Shown: piece after piece, positions 1-7,540 of the stretch
How the letters are laid out: each line of letters starts with the position of its first letter
How positions within the stretch are numbered: position 1 is the stretch's first letter
Source: Aeromicrobium sp.
GTDB lineage: Bacteria > Actinomycetota > Actinomycetes > Propionibacteriales > Nocardioidaceae
DNA: 35,166 nt
NCBI GenBank assembly: GCA_025964895.1
Contig: JAOPXY010000143.1
Span: forward strand, 1-35,166
Direction of reading: 5' to 3'
Notes under the pieces: model-generated
Told to the model about the DNA's origin: nothing
What the model saw: the letters and a program-made list of their open reading frames with translations, nothing else
Database searches by the model: none
Program-made: the position numbers and the translations under genes

Positions 1-1
1 G

Positions 2-97
2 ACCCGTGGGCTCGCCGAGGCGGTCGCGGCCCGCAGTCACGAGGTCGTCGTGACGCCGTGGCGCAGCATCGTCCTGCCCGATCTGGAGACTCCGTGA
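2..97 (+). CDS. cobG: C-terminal end of probable precorrin-3B synthase CobG (partial)
   Basis: Only the last 31 codons are in the window; they end at the TGA at 95-97. The tail contains VVVTPWRSIVLPDL, which looks like the C-terminus of CobG-type sulfite/nitrite reductase-fold proteins. CobG oxidises precorrin-3A to precorrin-3B in the oxygen-dependent B12 pathway. The stop overlaps the GTG start of cobH (GTGA), and cobG-cobH-cobIJ is a familiar actinobacterial order. The assignment rests on this short tail plus context, so another upstream gene cannot be excluded. Confidence 0.65.
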   Translation, partial: TRGLAEAVAARSHEVVVTPWRSIVLPDLETP

Positions 98-759
98 CCC
101 TCGAACGCCCCACCCGCCACTTCGACTACGTCGACGACGGCGCGGCCATCTACGTCGACTCGTTCGCGACGATCCGCGCCGAGTCCGACCTGTCGCACAT
201 CCCCGCCGACGCGGAGAAGATCGCGGTGCGGATGGTCCACGCCTGCGGCCAGACCGACCTGACGGACGATCTCGTGATCCACGACCGCCTCGTGACGGCC
301 GCCCGTGGGGCGCTGCAGGACGGCGCGCCGATCATCACCGACGCCACGATGGTCGCGTCCGGCGTCACGCGCGCGCGGCTGCCGCACGACAACGAGGTGC
401 TCTGCTACCTGCGCGACGAGCGCGTCCCGGGGCTGGCCGCCGCGTGGGGCACGACCCGGTCGGCCGCGGCCGTGTCGCTGTGGGAGGAGCGGATGGAGGG
501 CGCCGTCGTCGCGTTCGGCAACGCCCCCACGGCGCTGTTCCACCTCCTGGAGATGCTGCTCGACGGCGCACCGCGGCCCGCCGCCATCGTCGGCACCCCG
601 GTGGGCTTCATCGGTGCGGCCGAGTCGAAGGACGCCCTCGCCGGGCTCGCGGAGCTGCACGCCGAGCTCGACATCCCCTTCCTGACCGTCCGCGGTCGCC
701 GCGGCGGATCGGCCATGGCCGCCTCGGCGATCAACGCGCTCGCGCAGGAGAAGGAGTGA
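94..759 (+). CDS. cobH: Precorrin-8X methylmutase CobH
   Basis: CobH moves the methyl group from C-11 to C-12 of precorrin-8X, giving hydrogenobyrinic acid, in the cytoplasm. The 221-residue product has the family core: an IRAESDLSHIP stretch near residue 27, then VRMVHACGQTDL around residues 47-58 with the conserved active-site histidine, and later GNAPTALFHLLEM and PVGFIGAAESK. The GTG at 94 is preferred to an ATG at 58 because it overlaps the upstream stop and begins where CobH homology begins. The stop overlaps the cobIJ start at 756 (GTGA), which indicates translational coupling. Confidence 0.95.
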   Translation: MTLERPTRHFDYVDDGAAIYVDSFATIRAESDLSHIPADAEKIAVRMVHACGQTDLTDDLVIHDRLVTAARGALQDGAPIITDATMVASGVTRARLPHDNEVLCYLRDERVPGLAAAWGTTRSAAAVSLWEERMEGAVVAFGNAPTALFHLLEMLLDGAPRPAAIVGTPVGFIGAAESKDALAGLAELHAELDIPFLTVRGRRGGSAMAASAINALAQEKE

Positions 760-2261
760 CCGGCGCCGGGCGCCTCTGGGGCGTGGGCCTGGGACCCGGC
801 GATCCCGAGCTCGTCACGCTGAAGGCGGCGCGGTTGATCGGCGCGGCGGACGTCATCGCGTACCACCAGGGCGTCGGCAAGCAGTCGAACGCGCGCCGCA
901 TCGCCGTGGGCCTGTTCCCCGAAGGCGTCGTCGAGGAGGTGCTGCAGTACCCCGTCACGACCGGCACGACCGATCACCCCGGCGGCTACGCCGGCGCGAT
1001 GGCCGCGTTCTACGAGGAGTGCGCGGCGCGGCTGTCGGCGCACCTCGAGGCCGGCCGGGACGTCGTGATCCTGGCGGAGGGCGATCCGCTGTTCTACGGC
1101 TCCTACATGTACATGCACGACCGGCTCGCCGACCGGTTCGAGACCGAGGTCGTCCCGGGCGTCCCGGCCTTCGCCGCCGCGACCGCCGCCGTCGCGTCGC
1201 CGCTCGTGCGGCTGACCGACGTCCTGACGATCCTGCCCGGGACACTGCCGGAGCCCGAGCTGGCGCGCCGGCTCGCCGACACCGACGGCGCGATCATCAT
1301 GAAGCTCGGCCGGACGTTTCCGGCCGTCGTATCGGCGCTGCGCCAGGCCGGACGACTCGACGGCGCGCTGTACGTCGAGCGGGCCTCGATGCCCGAGGAG
1401 CGCTGGCTGCCGGTCGCGGACGTCGACCCGTCCTCCGTGCCGTACTTCTCGCTCATCGTCGTGCCCGGCGACACGAAGCCGGCGGCGAGACCTGCTGGCC
1501 CCGCCGCAACCGCGACCGCGGCCCGACCGGCGGCCGAGGTGCTCGTCATCGGGCTCGGGCCGGGTCCCGATCGCTGGATCACCCCCGAGGTCACCGAGGC
1601 GCTCGCGGACGTCCAGCACGTCATCGGCTACGCGCCGTACGTCGACCGCGTGCCGCAGCGCGTGGGTCTGACCCGGCACGCGTCGGGCAACACTGTGGAG
1701 GTCGACCGCGCCCGCCTGGCCCTCGACCTCGCACTCGGCGGCGAGCGGGTCGCGGTCGTCTCGGGCGGCGACGCCGGCATCTTCGGCATGGCGTCGGCGG
1801 TGTTCGAGGCTGCGGAGGACGCCGCGTACGCCGACGTGCCGGTGCGCGTGCTGCCCGGCCTGTCGGCCGTCCAGGTCGTCGCGGCCCGCGCGGGTGCGCC
1901 GATCGGCGGCGACTTCGCCGTCATGAGCCTGTCGGACCGGCTCAAGCCGTGGTCGCTGATCGAGCAGCGGCTCCGCGCCGTCGCCGGAGCCGATCTCGTG
2001 CTGGCGGTATACAACCCGCGGTCGCGCTCACGGACGACGCAGGTCGCCGACATGCGGAGCGTCCTGCTGGAGCAGCGTGCCCCCGGCACCGTCGTGGTGG
2101 TGGGCCGCGACGTCGGTCGCGCCGAGGAGAGCCTGACCGTCACGACGCTGGGCGAGCTCGACCCGGAGTCGATCGACATGAAGTGCCTGCTGATCATCGG
2201 CGCGAGCGGCACGAGGGTGACGCCCACCGGTCAGGCCTGGACCCCCCGCTTCGCCGACTGA
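756..2261 (+). CDS. cobIJ: Bifunctional precorrin-2 C20- / precorrin-3B C17-methyltransferase CobIJ
   Basis: This is a fusion of two SAM-dependent tetrapyrrole methylases, 501 residues. The CobI half (about residues 6-236) starts with the loop GVGLGPGDPELVT and has ILAEGDPLFYGSYMYM and VPGVPAFAA. It methylates precorrin-2 at C-20. A proline- and alanine-rich linker (about 237-260) leads to the CobJ half (261-501), which has VIGLGPGPDRWITPE, VSGGDAGIFGMA and VLAVYNPRSRSR. CobJ methylates C-17 and contracts the ring. The GTG at 756 overlaps the cobH stop. The same fusion is known in mycobacteria. Downstream there are 24 bases before the convergent oxidoreductase gene ends. Confidence 0.95.
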   Translation: MTGAGRLWGVGLGPGDPELVTLKAARLIGAADVIAYHQGVGKQSNARRIAVGLFPEGVVEEVLQYPVTTGTTDHPGGYAGAMAAFYEECAARLSAHLEAGRDVVILAEGDPLFYGSYMYMHDRLADRFETEVVPGVPAFAAATAAVASPLVRLTDVLTILPGTLPEPELARRLADTDGAIIMKLGRTFPAVVSALRQAGRLDGALYVERASMPEERWLPVADVDPSSVPYFSLIVVPGDTKPAARPAGPAATATAARPAAEVLVIGLGPGPDRWITPEVTEALADVQHVIGYAPYVDRVPQRVGLTRHASGNTVEVDRARLALDLALGGERVAVVSGGDAGIFGMASAVFEAAEDAAYADVPVRVLPGLSAVQVVAARAGAPIGGDFAVMSLSDRLKPWSLIEQRLRAVAGADLVLAVYNPRSRSRTTQVADMRSVLLEQRAPGTVVVVGRDVGRAEESLTVTTLGELDPESIDMKCLLIIGASGTRVTPTGQAWTPRFAD

Positions 2262-2285
2262 CGGCGAGCGAGGGGGCCGCGCGGC

Positions 2286-3323
2286 TCAGCGGGTCGGGTC
2301 GTCGCCGACCTGGACCAGCAGCTTGCCGAAGTTCTTGCCCGTCAGCAGGCCGAAGAACGCCTCGGGTGCGTTCTCGAGCCCCTCGACGACGTCCTCCTTG
2401 TACTGCAGCGAGCCGTCGGCGATCCAGCCCGCGGCGTCGCGCTGGAAGTCCGCGTAGTGTCCCTTGACGAACTCGTTCTGGATGAAGCCGCGCACCGTCA
2501 AGCTCTTGGTCAGGATCGTCTGCATCAGACGTGACGACCGGTCGGGACCGGCGGGCAGCTCGGTCTCGTTGTAGTGCGCGACGAGGCCGCAGACCGGCAC
2601 ACGGGCGTACGTGTTGAGGCGCGGGAGCACGGCATCCCACACGTGACCACCGACGTTCTCGAAGTAGACGTCGATGCCGTCCGGCACGACGGCCTTCAGG
2701 TCGTCCTTGAACGTCGGCGACCGGTGGTCGACGGCCTCGTCGAAGCCGAGCTCGCGCAGGAACGCGACCTTCTCGGGGCCGCCCGCGATGCCGACGGCAC
2801 GCGCACCCCTGATGCGCGCGATCTGCCCGACGGCCGAGCCCACCGGGCCCGCAGCGGCGGCCACGACGACGGTCTCGCCGGGCTGCGGACGTCCGATCTC
2901 AAGCAGGCCCGCGTAGGCCGTGAAGCCCGGCATGCCCAGCACGCCGACCGCGGTCGAGACCGGCGCCTTCGACGGGTCGAGCTTGCGCACCCGGGACGCC
3001 TGCTGGACATCGTACGACTGCCAGCCGCCGTACGACAGCACGATGTCGCCGGGCGCGAGCGACGGATCGAGCGACTCCACGACCTCGGCGACCGTGCCGC
3101 CCTCCATGACCGCGCCGACCTCGACGGGGGCCGCGTACGACTTGGCGTCGCTCATGCGACCGCGCATGTACTGGTCGAGCGACAGGTAGATCGTCCGCAG
3201 CAGCACCTGACCGTCGGCGGGCTCGGGCAGCGGCACCGTCTCGATCTCGAAGTTGTCGGCGGTGGGCTCGCCGTGGGGGCGGGAGGCGAGCAGGATGCGG
3301 GTGGTCTCGATGGCGTCGGTCAC
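2286..3323 (-). CDS. MDR-family NADP-dependent oxidoreductase (CurA/PTGR-like)
   Basis: A 345-residue zinc-independent medium-chain dehydrogenase/reductase. The N-terminal GroES-like part contains YLSLDQYMRGRM, typical of the leukotriene B4 dehydrogenase/CurA group. The Rossmann part has VVVAAAAGPVGSAVGQIARIRGARAVGIAGG near residues 150-180, followed by DVYFENVGGHVWDAVLPRL. Such enzymes reduce the double bond of alpha,beta-unsaturated ketones or aldehydes with NADPH; the substrate here is unknown. The start is GTG at 3323-3321, seven bases after TAGGGT, so the transcript is probably leaderless. It converges on cobIJ and has no evident link to B12. Confidence 0.9.
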   Translation of the reverse strand: MTDAIETTRILLASRPHGEPTADNFEIETVPLPEPADGQVLLRTIYLSLDQYMRGRMSDAKSYAAPVEVGAVMEGGTVAEVVESLDPSLAPGDIVLSYGGWQSYDVQQASRVRKLDPSKAPVSTAVGVLGMPGFTAYAGLLEIGRPQPGETVVVAAAAGPVGSAVGQIARIRGARAVGIAGGPEKVAFLRELGFDEAVDHRSPTFKDDLKAVVPDGIDVYFENVGGHVWDAVLPRLNTYARVPVCGLVAHYNETELPAGPDRSSRLMQTILTKSLTVRGFIQNEFVKGHYADFQRDAAGWIADGSLQYKEDVVEGLENAPEAFFGLLTGKNFGKLLVQVGDDPTR

Positions 3324-3330
3324 CCGTCCG

Positions 3331-3336
3331 ACCCTA
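3331..3336 (-). promoter_or_regulatory. Candidate -10 element of the MDR oxidoreductase
   Basis: TAGGGT on the minus strand ends seven bases before the GTG start. This is the TANNNT-plus-6-or-7 spacing of leaderless actinobacterial genes. No convincing -35 was identified. Confidence 0.45.
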
Positions 3337-3364
3337 ACCGGAGCTCCTGGGCGAGACTGGGGCC

Positions 3365-4201
3365 ATGACGCAGATCAGACCGTTCTGGCGAGCGATCGAG
3401 GCCGTCCACGACGTCGTGTACTTCGCGCCGGACGCGACGCAGCGCTACGAGGCCGTGGGCCTCACGGGCCACTGGATGGGCTACCTGGCCTCGCGCTCCG
3501 CCGCGCTGGGAACGCCGAGCCCCTCCCTCGTGACGGCGCTCTTCCACGGCTTCGCCCCGGCGATGGTCGCCCGAGCCCTGCCGGACGCGTGGGAGCGCGC
3601 CGCACGCGGGGACGTCCTCGCGGTGCGGTACGACATCGCCCGCGACCAGCTCGCCCCCGTGCTGGACACGATCGACGCCGCCAAGGTGGCCCGTGACCTG
3701 ATGATCGTCACCGAGCACCTCGACGTCGCGGGCAAGCCGCTGGCCGCCGCCCACCGGGACCTCCCTGCACCGGACGACGAGATCGGGCGGCTCTGGCACG
3801 CCGCCACCGTGATCCGCGAGTACCGCGGCGACTGCCACGTCGCGGTGCTGACGGCCGCCGGGATCGACGGTGCGGCCGCCAACGCACTGGCCGTGGCCGC
3901 GGGCCTCGCGCCCAAGGACCAGCCGTCGTACCGGGGCTGGTCCGACGACGAGTGGCGGGCCGCGAACGGCCGGCTCGCGACCCGCGGATGGGTCGATGCC
4001 GATGGTGCCGTCACCGACACCGGCCGCTCAGCGCGCCGGCAGATCGAGGACACGACCGACCGGGTCTGCGTCGCGGGACTCGACCGCGAAGCGACCGGCC
4101 GGGCCATCACGGTCGAGGACTCGCTCGTCGTCATCGCCCACGCCCTGGAGCAGCGCGGGACGATCAGCTACCCGAACCCGACGGCGGTGCCGCGACCCTG
4201 A
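3365..4201 (+). CDS. SCO6745-family protein, copy 1
   Basis: A 278-residue protein resembling the actinobacterial SCO6745 family, whose biochemical function I do not know. The N-terminal helical part has FWRAIEAVHDVVYFAPDA and the motif GLTGHWMGYLASRSAALG. The C-terminal 80 residues (WSDDEWRAANGRLATRGWVDADGAVTDTGR) look like a winged-helix segment as in MarR-type proteins. The next gene is a clear paralogue on the same strand, so this is a tandem duplication. ATG 3365 is preceded by GAGACT six bases upstream and has no Shine-Dalgarno sequence, suggesting a leaderless mRNA. The family name is from memory. Confidence 0.75.
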   Translation: MTQIRPFWRAIEAVHDVVYFAPDATQRYEAVGLTGHWMGYLASRSAALGTPSPSLVTALFHGFAPAMVARALPDAWERAARGDVLAVRYDIARDQLAPVLDTIDAAKVARDLMIVTEHLDVAGKPLAAAHRDLPAPDDEIGRLWHAATVIREYRGDCHVAVLTAAGIDGAAANALAVAAGLAPKDQPSYRGWSDDEWRAANGRLATRGWVDADGAVTDTGRSARRQIEDTTDRVCVAGLDREATGRAITVEDSLVVIAHALEQRGTISYPNPTAVPRP

Positions 4202-4242
4202 GCGTGGCCCGTGCGGGTCCACGCTGGGTCCACAATGGGCGC

Positions 4243-5058
4243 GTGACCCTCCGCAGAAGCTTCTGGCACGCCGTCGAGACCATCCATCACGTCGTCTACT
4301 TCGCGCCCGACGCGAAGGCGACGTTCGAGGCGGTCGGCCTCAAGGGGCAGTGGATGGGCTACTTCGCCTCCCGCTCGGCGGCGCTGGGCGTCCCCGGGCC
4401 CGAGGTCGTCGTCGCGACGTTCCACGGCTTCGCGCCGCGACTCGTGCACCGCGCGCTGCCGGCGGCATGGGAGCTCGCCTCCCGCGACGACATCCTCGTG
4501 GCGCGGCATGCGCTGGCCCGGCGCACGATCGCACCCGGCTTCCATGGCGTCGACGTCGCGGCGCTCGCGACCGGATTGCAGGCGGCACTACCGGGTCTCG
4601 ACCTGGGGGGCCGTCCGCTGGCGGCCGGTCAGGTCGGGCTGCCCGTCCCGGCGGACGAGCTGGACGCCGTCTGGCACGCGGCGTCGGCCCTGCGGGAGTT
4701 CCGCGGCGACTCCCACCTGGCTGTGCTCACCGCCGCGGGGCTCGATGGCGCCATGGCGAACGTCCTGGCGGTCGCGGCCGGCATGGCGATGACGGGCCAG
4801 CAACAGCTGCGCGGCTGGACCGACGAGGAATGGGCCGCCGGCGCCGACCGCCTGCGCTCGCGCGGCTGGATCGGCGGCGACGACGCGATCACCGAGGAGG
4901 GCATCGTCGCCCGCACGCAGATCGAGACCGACACCGATCACGCCACCGCCGCGGGCATCAGCGCCGACGCCGTCGCCCACCTCTCCTCGATCGCCGACCT
5001 CGCCGTCACCGCGTCGAAGCAGATCGTGGCGGAGGGGATCGACCCGACCGCTCATTGA
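4243..5058 (+). CDS. SCO6745-family protein, copy 2
   Basis: A 271-residue paralogue of the preceding gene with the same layout: FWHAVETIHHVVYFAPDA at the N-terminus, GLKGQWMGYFASRSAALG near residue 35, HAASALREFRGDSHLAVLTAAGLDGAMAN in the middle, and a winged-helix-like end with WTDEEWAAGADRLRSRGWI. GTG 4243 was chosen because it matches the N-terminus of copy 1; in-frame upstream sequence has no family similarity. CACAAT lies six bases before the GTG, so this gene may have its own leaderless promoter rather than simple read-through from copy 1. Function unknown. Confidence 0.75.
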   Translation: MTLRRSFWHAVETIHHVVYFAPDAKATFEAVGLKGQWMGYFASRSAALGVPGPEVVVATFHGFAPRLVHRALPAAWELASRDDILVARHALARRTIAPGFHGVDVAALATGLQAALPGLDLGGRPLAAGQVGLPVPADELDAVWHAASALREFRGDSHLAVLTAAGLDGAMANVLAVAAGMAMTGQQQLRGWTDEEWAAGADRLRSRGWIGGDDAITEEGIVARTQIETDTDHATAAGISADAVAHLSSIADLAVTASKQIVAEGIDPTAH

Positions 5059-5358
5059 CCCAGACGTCATCGCGCACGTGGCGCCTGCGGGCCGTGCGAG
5101 ATGACGTCCCGGCGGGGCGACGCGACGGTCGAGCGGACACGGCGTTCGAGTCGGTGCACCGCGCCGTCACGGCCCTCGTCGCGGAGGACGACCCCCGCGT
5201 GCCGACGCTGGTGCAGTTCACGATCGACCTGCTGACCCGGCTCGACCATGTCGACCCTGCTCACCGACGACGACCGGTCACAGCGGGTGCTGCTGGACCG
5301 CTGGCGGCGGGCGATCCCGGTGCTCCTCGGCCGCGCCGGACCCGACGACTGGTCCTGA
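5055..5358 (+). pseudogene. Apparent small gene split by a frameshift
   Basis: Codon usage (nearly all G or C in position 3) supports coding in one frame from about 5055 to 5247, including AFESVHRAVTALVAEDDPRVPTL. It then supports the next frame from 5248 to the TGA at 5356-5358 (MSTLLTDDDRSQRVLLDRW). Position-3 composition collapses in the first frame exactly where it becomes strong in the second. A TTG at 5055 overlaps the stop of the previous gene and could be the start. Joined, the product would be about 100 residues, which I do not recognise. It could be a decayed gene, a sequencing error, or two separate short pieces. Confidence 0.4.
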
Positions 5359-5391
5359 CGCCGGAGCCGAGCCGACACGCCGGTCGCGCAC

Positions 5392-5397
5392 TACCGT
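5392..5397 (+). promoter_or_regulatory. Candidate leaderless -10 element of the LigD-type polymerase gene
   Basis: TACCGT ends six bases before ATG 5404 and no Shine-Dalgarno sequence intervenes. The spacing matches the -10 boxes of several other genes in this window. Confidence 0.5.
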
Positions 5398-5403
5398 GGG
5401 TCC

Positions 5404-6366
5404 ATGGCGTCGTCATCGGGCTCTCCCGCGGTCGAGATCGAGGTGGGCTCGCGCGTCGTGCGGGTCTCGAATCCCGATCGCGTGTACTTCCCGGAACGCG
5501 GCTGGACCAAGCTCGATCTCGTCGAGTACTACCTCGCGGTCGGCGAGCCGATCGTCAACGCGCTGTTCGAGCGCCCGTGCATGCTGCACCGCTTCCCGAA
5601 GGGGCTCGCGGGCAAGAAAGTCCATCAGAAGAAGGTTCCCAGCGGCGCTCCCCCGTGGCTGGAGACCGTCAGCATCCACTTCCCCCGGTTCGACCGCGAC
5701 GTCGACGAGGTGTGCGTAACCGAGCTGGCGACCGTCATCTGGGCCGTGCAGATGTCGACCGTCGAGTTCCACCCGTGGAACAGCCGCCGGGCGGATGTCG
5801 AGAAGCCCGACGAGTGGCGCATCGACCTCGACCCGGGGCCCGACTGCGACTTCGCGACGGTGCAGCGGGTGTCGAGCGTCGTGCACGAGGTGCTGGCCGA
5901 GCTGGGCGCCACGGGCTTCCCGAAGACGTCAGGCGGCTCGGGCCTGCACGTGTACGTGCGGATCGCGCCCGAGCACGGCTTCACGGACGTCCGACGCGCG
6001 GCGCTGGCGTTCGCGCGCGAGATCGAGCGGCGCACGGACGAGGTCACCACGACGTGGTGGCGCAAGGACCGCGACCCCGCGAAGCTGTTCGTCGACTACA
6101 ACCAGAACGCCCGCGACCACACGATCGCCGCGGCGTACTCGGTTCGCGGCTTCCCGGACGGCCGTGTGTCGACGCCCGTCGAGTGGGCGGAGATCCACGA
6201 CCTCGATCCGCACGACTTCACGATCGCGACGGTGCCGGAGCGGGTTGCCCGGATCGGCGACCTACACGCCGGCATCGACGACGCGGTCTTCGACCTGCGG
6301 CCCCTGCTGGAGTGGGCCGATCGCGACGAGGCCGAGGGCGCCGAGCCCCCGGCCGACCCCGACTGA
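5404..6366 (+). CDS. ligD: Stand-alone LigD-type polymerase domain (prim-pol)
   Basis: A 320-residue archaeo-eukaryotic primase-like polymerase of the LigD POL family. These fill gaps and add ribonucleotides in non-homologous end joining or excision repair. Visible marks are VRVSNPDRVYFPERGWTK near the N-terminus, the metal-binding pair D141/D143 in RIDLDPGPD, the SGGSGLHVYVRI motif, and D231 in LFVDYNQNARDHT. Neither a phosphoesterase domain nor an ATP-ligase domain is present, and no ku gene is nearby. It could be the separate polymerase of a split NHEJ system or a PolD/Prim-PolC-like enzyme; the sequence does not decide. It stands alone between a broken gene and convergent ohr. Confidence 0.9.
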   Translation: MASSSGSPAVEIEVGSRVVRVSNPDRVYFPERGWTKLDLVEYYLAVGEPIVNALFERPCMLHRFPKGLAGKKVHQKKVPSGAPPWLETVSIHFPRFDRDVDEVCVTELATVIWAVQMSTVEFHPWNSRRADVEKPDEWRIDLDPGPDCDFATVQRVSSVVHEVLAELGATGFPKTSGGSGLHVYVRIAPEHGFTDVRRAALAFAREIERRTDEVTTTWWRKDRDPAKLFVDYNQNARDHTIAAAYSVRGFPDGRVSTPVEWAEIHDLDPHDFTIATVPERVARIGDLHAGIDDAVFDLRPLLEWADRDEAEGAEPPADPD

Positions 6367-6368
6367 CC

Positions 6369-6396
6369 GACCGACCCGGTGGGACGAGGGTTGGTC
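6369..6396. terminator. Weak hairpin between convergent polymerase gene and ohr
   Basis: GACCGACCC (6369-6377) pairs with GGGTTGGTC (6388-6396) through a 10-base loop, with one G-U pair. It lies between two convergent stops and has no T-run, so it is only a possible terminator. Confidence 0.3.
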
Positions 6397-6826
6397 AGGC
6401 CACCTCGACCTCGAGGGTCACCTCGACGTTGCCGCGCGTCGCGTTGGAGTACGGGCACACCTCATGCGCGACCGCGACGGCCTTCTCGGCGTCCTCCTGC
6501 GAGACGCCGCCGCCCAGCTCGACGTGCAGCGTGATCGCGAGCTCGAAGCCACCCTTGCCGTTGGAGCCGATGCCGACCTCGGCGGTCACAGCCGAGTCGG
6601 TGATCGTCACGCCGTGCACCTTGCTCGACGCCTTGAGCGCGGAGTGGAAGCACGCGGCGTAGCCCGCGGCGAACAGCTGCTCGGGGTTCGTCGCGCCGCC
6701 CGCTCCGCCCATCTCCTTCGGGGTGCGGACGTCCGCGTCGAGGATTCCGTCACTGCTGCGGACGTGCCCGTTGCGGCCGTCTCCCGTGGACGTTGCGACG
6801 GCGGTGTAGGCAATGCTCTCGGCCAT
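6395..6826 (-). CDS. ohr: Organic hydroperoxide resistance protein Ohr (OsmC/Ohr family)
   Basis: A 143-residue Ohr peroxidase that reduces organic peroxides using a cysteine pair and a lipoylated or low-molecular-weight thiol partner. C59 lies in AAGYAACFHSAL and C124 in HEVCPYSNATRGN, the two family motifs. The N-terminal YTAVATSTGDGRNGHVRSSDG is also typical. A clear GAAGGAGC ribosome binding site precedes the ATG at 6826. The gene is divergent from a TetR regulator, which probably controls it through the palindrome in the 106-base spacer. Ohr is more often paired with MarR-type OhrR, so the TetR pairing is a variant arrangement. Confidence 0.93.
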   Translation of the reverse strand: MAESIAYTAVATSTGDGRNGHVRSSDGILDADVRTPKEMGGAGGATNPEQLFAAGYAACFHSALKASSKVHGVTITDSAVTAEVGIGSNGKGGFELAITLHVELGGGVSQEDAEKAVAVAHEVCPYSNATRGNVEVTLEVEVA

Positions 6827-6848
6827 GGCGTGCTCCTTCGGTTCGAGG

Positions 6849-6868
6849 TAGACTGACTAGTAGGTTCA
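6849..6868. promoter_or_regulatory. Imperfect palindrome in the ohr-tetR spacer (candidate TetR operator)
   Basis: A 20-base imperfect palindrome is centred on ACTAGT (6856-6861), with additional AC and GT pairs at symmetric positions; six of ten base pairs are symmetric. It lies closer to ohr than to tetR, in the only spacer between the divergent genes, so it may serve both. No other operator candidate stands out there. Confidence 0.45.
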
Positions 6869-6932
6869 CATCGATCAAAGCACGCCGGGACGCGTCCCAC
6901 AACCCGGCCCCTTCCCGGCCCCAGGAGCATCC

Positions 6933-7502
6933 ATGCCCGTCATCGAGCTGAAGCCCGTCCGCGAGCGCATCCTCGACGCCGCGCTCGAGCAGTACTACGC
7001 CCAGGGCATCCGGGCCGTCAGCGCCGACAAGCTGATCGCCGCCGCCCACGTCTCGAAGGTGACGTTCTACCGGCACTTCCCGACGAAGGACGACCTCGTC
7101 GCGGCCTATCTACGGGTGCGTTCCGACGAGGAGCGGGCGACCGTCGAGGCCGTCCGCGCGGATCTCGCCGGCGACCCGGCCGGTGTGCTGCGGTGGTACG
7201 CCGAGGTCGTCGGGCAGATCGCCTGCGCGTCCGGATTCCGCGGCTGTCCGTTCATCAACGCCGCGGCCGAGCTGCCCGACGGCGACCACCCGGGCCGTCG
7301 GGTCATCGACGAGCACCGCGAGTGGCTCACCGCCCAGATCGCCGAGCTGCTCGTCGAGCTGGATGTCGACGACGCCAAGACCAAGGCGGGCCAGCTGATG
7401 ATGCTGCGCGATGGCGCCATGGTGTCGGGCTACCTCGGCCGGGCCCCCGAGCACGTCACGTCGGCCCTGGTCGCAGCGGGCCGCTCGATCATCCGCGGCT
7501 GA
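6933..7502 (+). CDS. TetR/AcrR-family transcriptional regulator
   Basis: A 189-residue TetR repressor. The N-terminal helix-turn-helix spans about residues 10-55, with VSADKLIAAAHVSKVTFYRHFPTKDDLVAAYL. The ligand domain contains CASGFRGCPFINAAAE, which places C98 and C105 seven residues apart. GFRGCPF is a common family motif, but the pair could also sense redox state next to ohr; that is inference. CCAGGAGC six bases before ATG 6933 is the ribosome binding site. It is divergent from ohr and probably controls both genes. Confidence 0.9.
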   Translation: MPVIELKPVRERILDAALEQYYAQGIRAVSADKLIAAAHVSKVTFYRHFPTKDDLVAAYLRVRSDEERATVEAVRADLAGDPAGVLRWYAEVVGQIACASGFRGCPFINAAAELPDGDHPGRRVIDEHREWLTAQIAELLVELDVDDAKTKAGQLMMLRDGAMVSGYLGRAPEHVTSALVAAGRSIIRG

Positions 7503-7528
7503 ACTGTCTCGCGCCCCCCGATCGCGGG

Positions 7529-7534
7529 TAGCCT
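7529..7534 (+). promoter_or_regulatory. Candidate leaderless -10 element of the Mug-like gene
   Basis: TAGCCT ends six bases before ATG 7541 with no ribosome binding site between them. This is the same geometry as at 5392 and 29944. Confidence 0.5.
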
Positions 7535-7540
7535 GCGGCG

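Noticed and set aside
405..1679. A 424-codon minus-strand open frame under cobH and cobIJ
   Set aside because: Low-complexity Arg/Gly/Ala translation with no family motif; antisense to certain genes.
3870..6662. A 930-codon plus-strand open frame spanning the second SCO6745 gene, the disrupted gene and the polymerase gene
   Set aside because: Codon bias and homology assign the same DNA to other frames; only about 5055-5247 of this frame has coding-like third positions.
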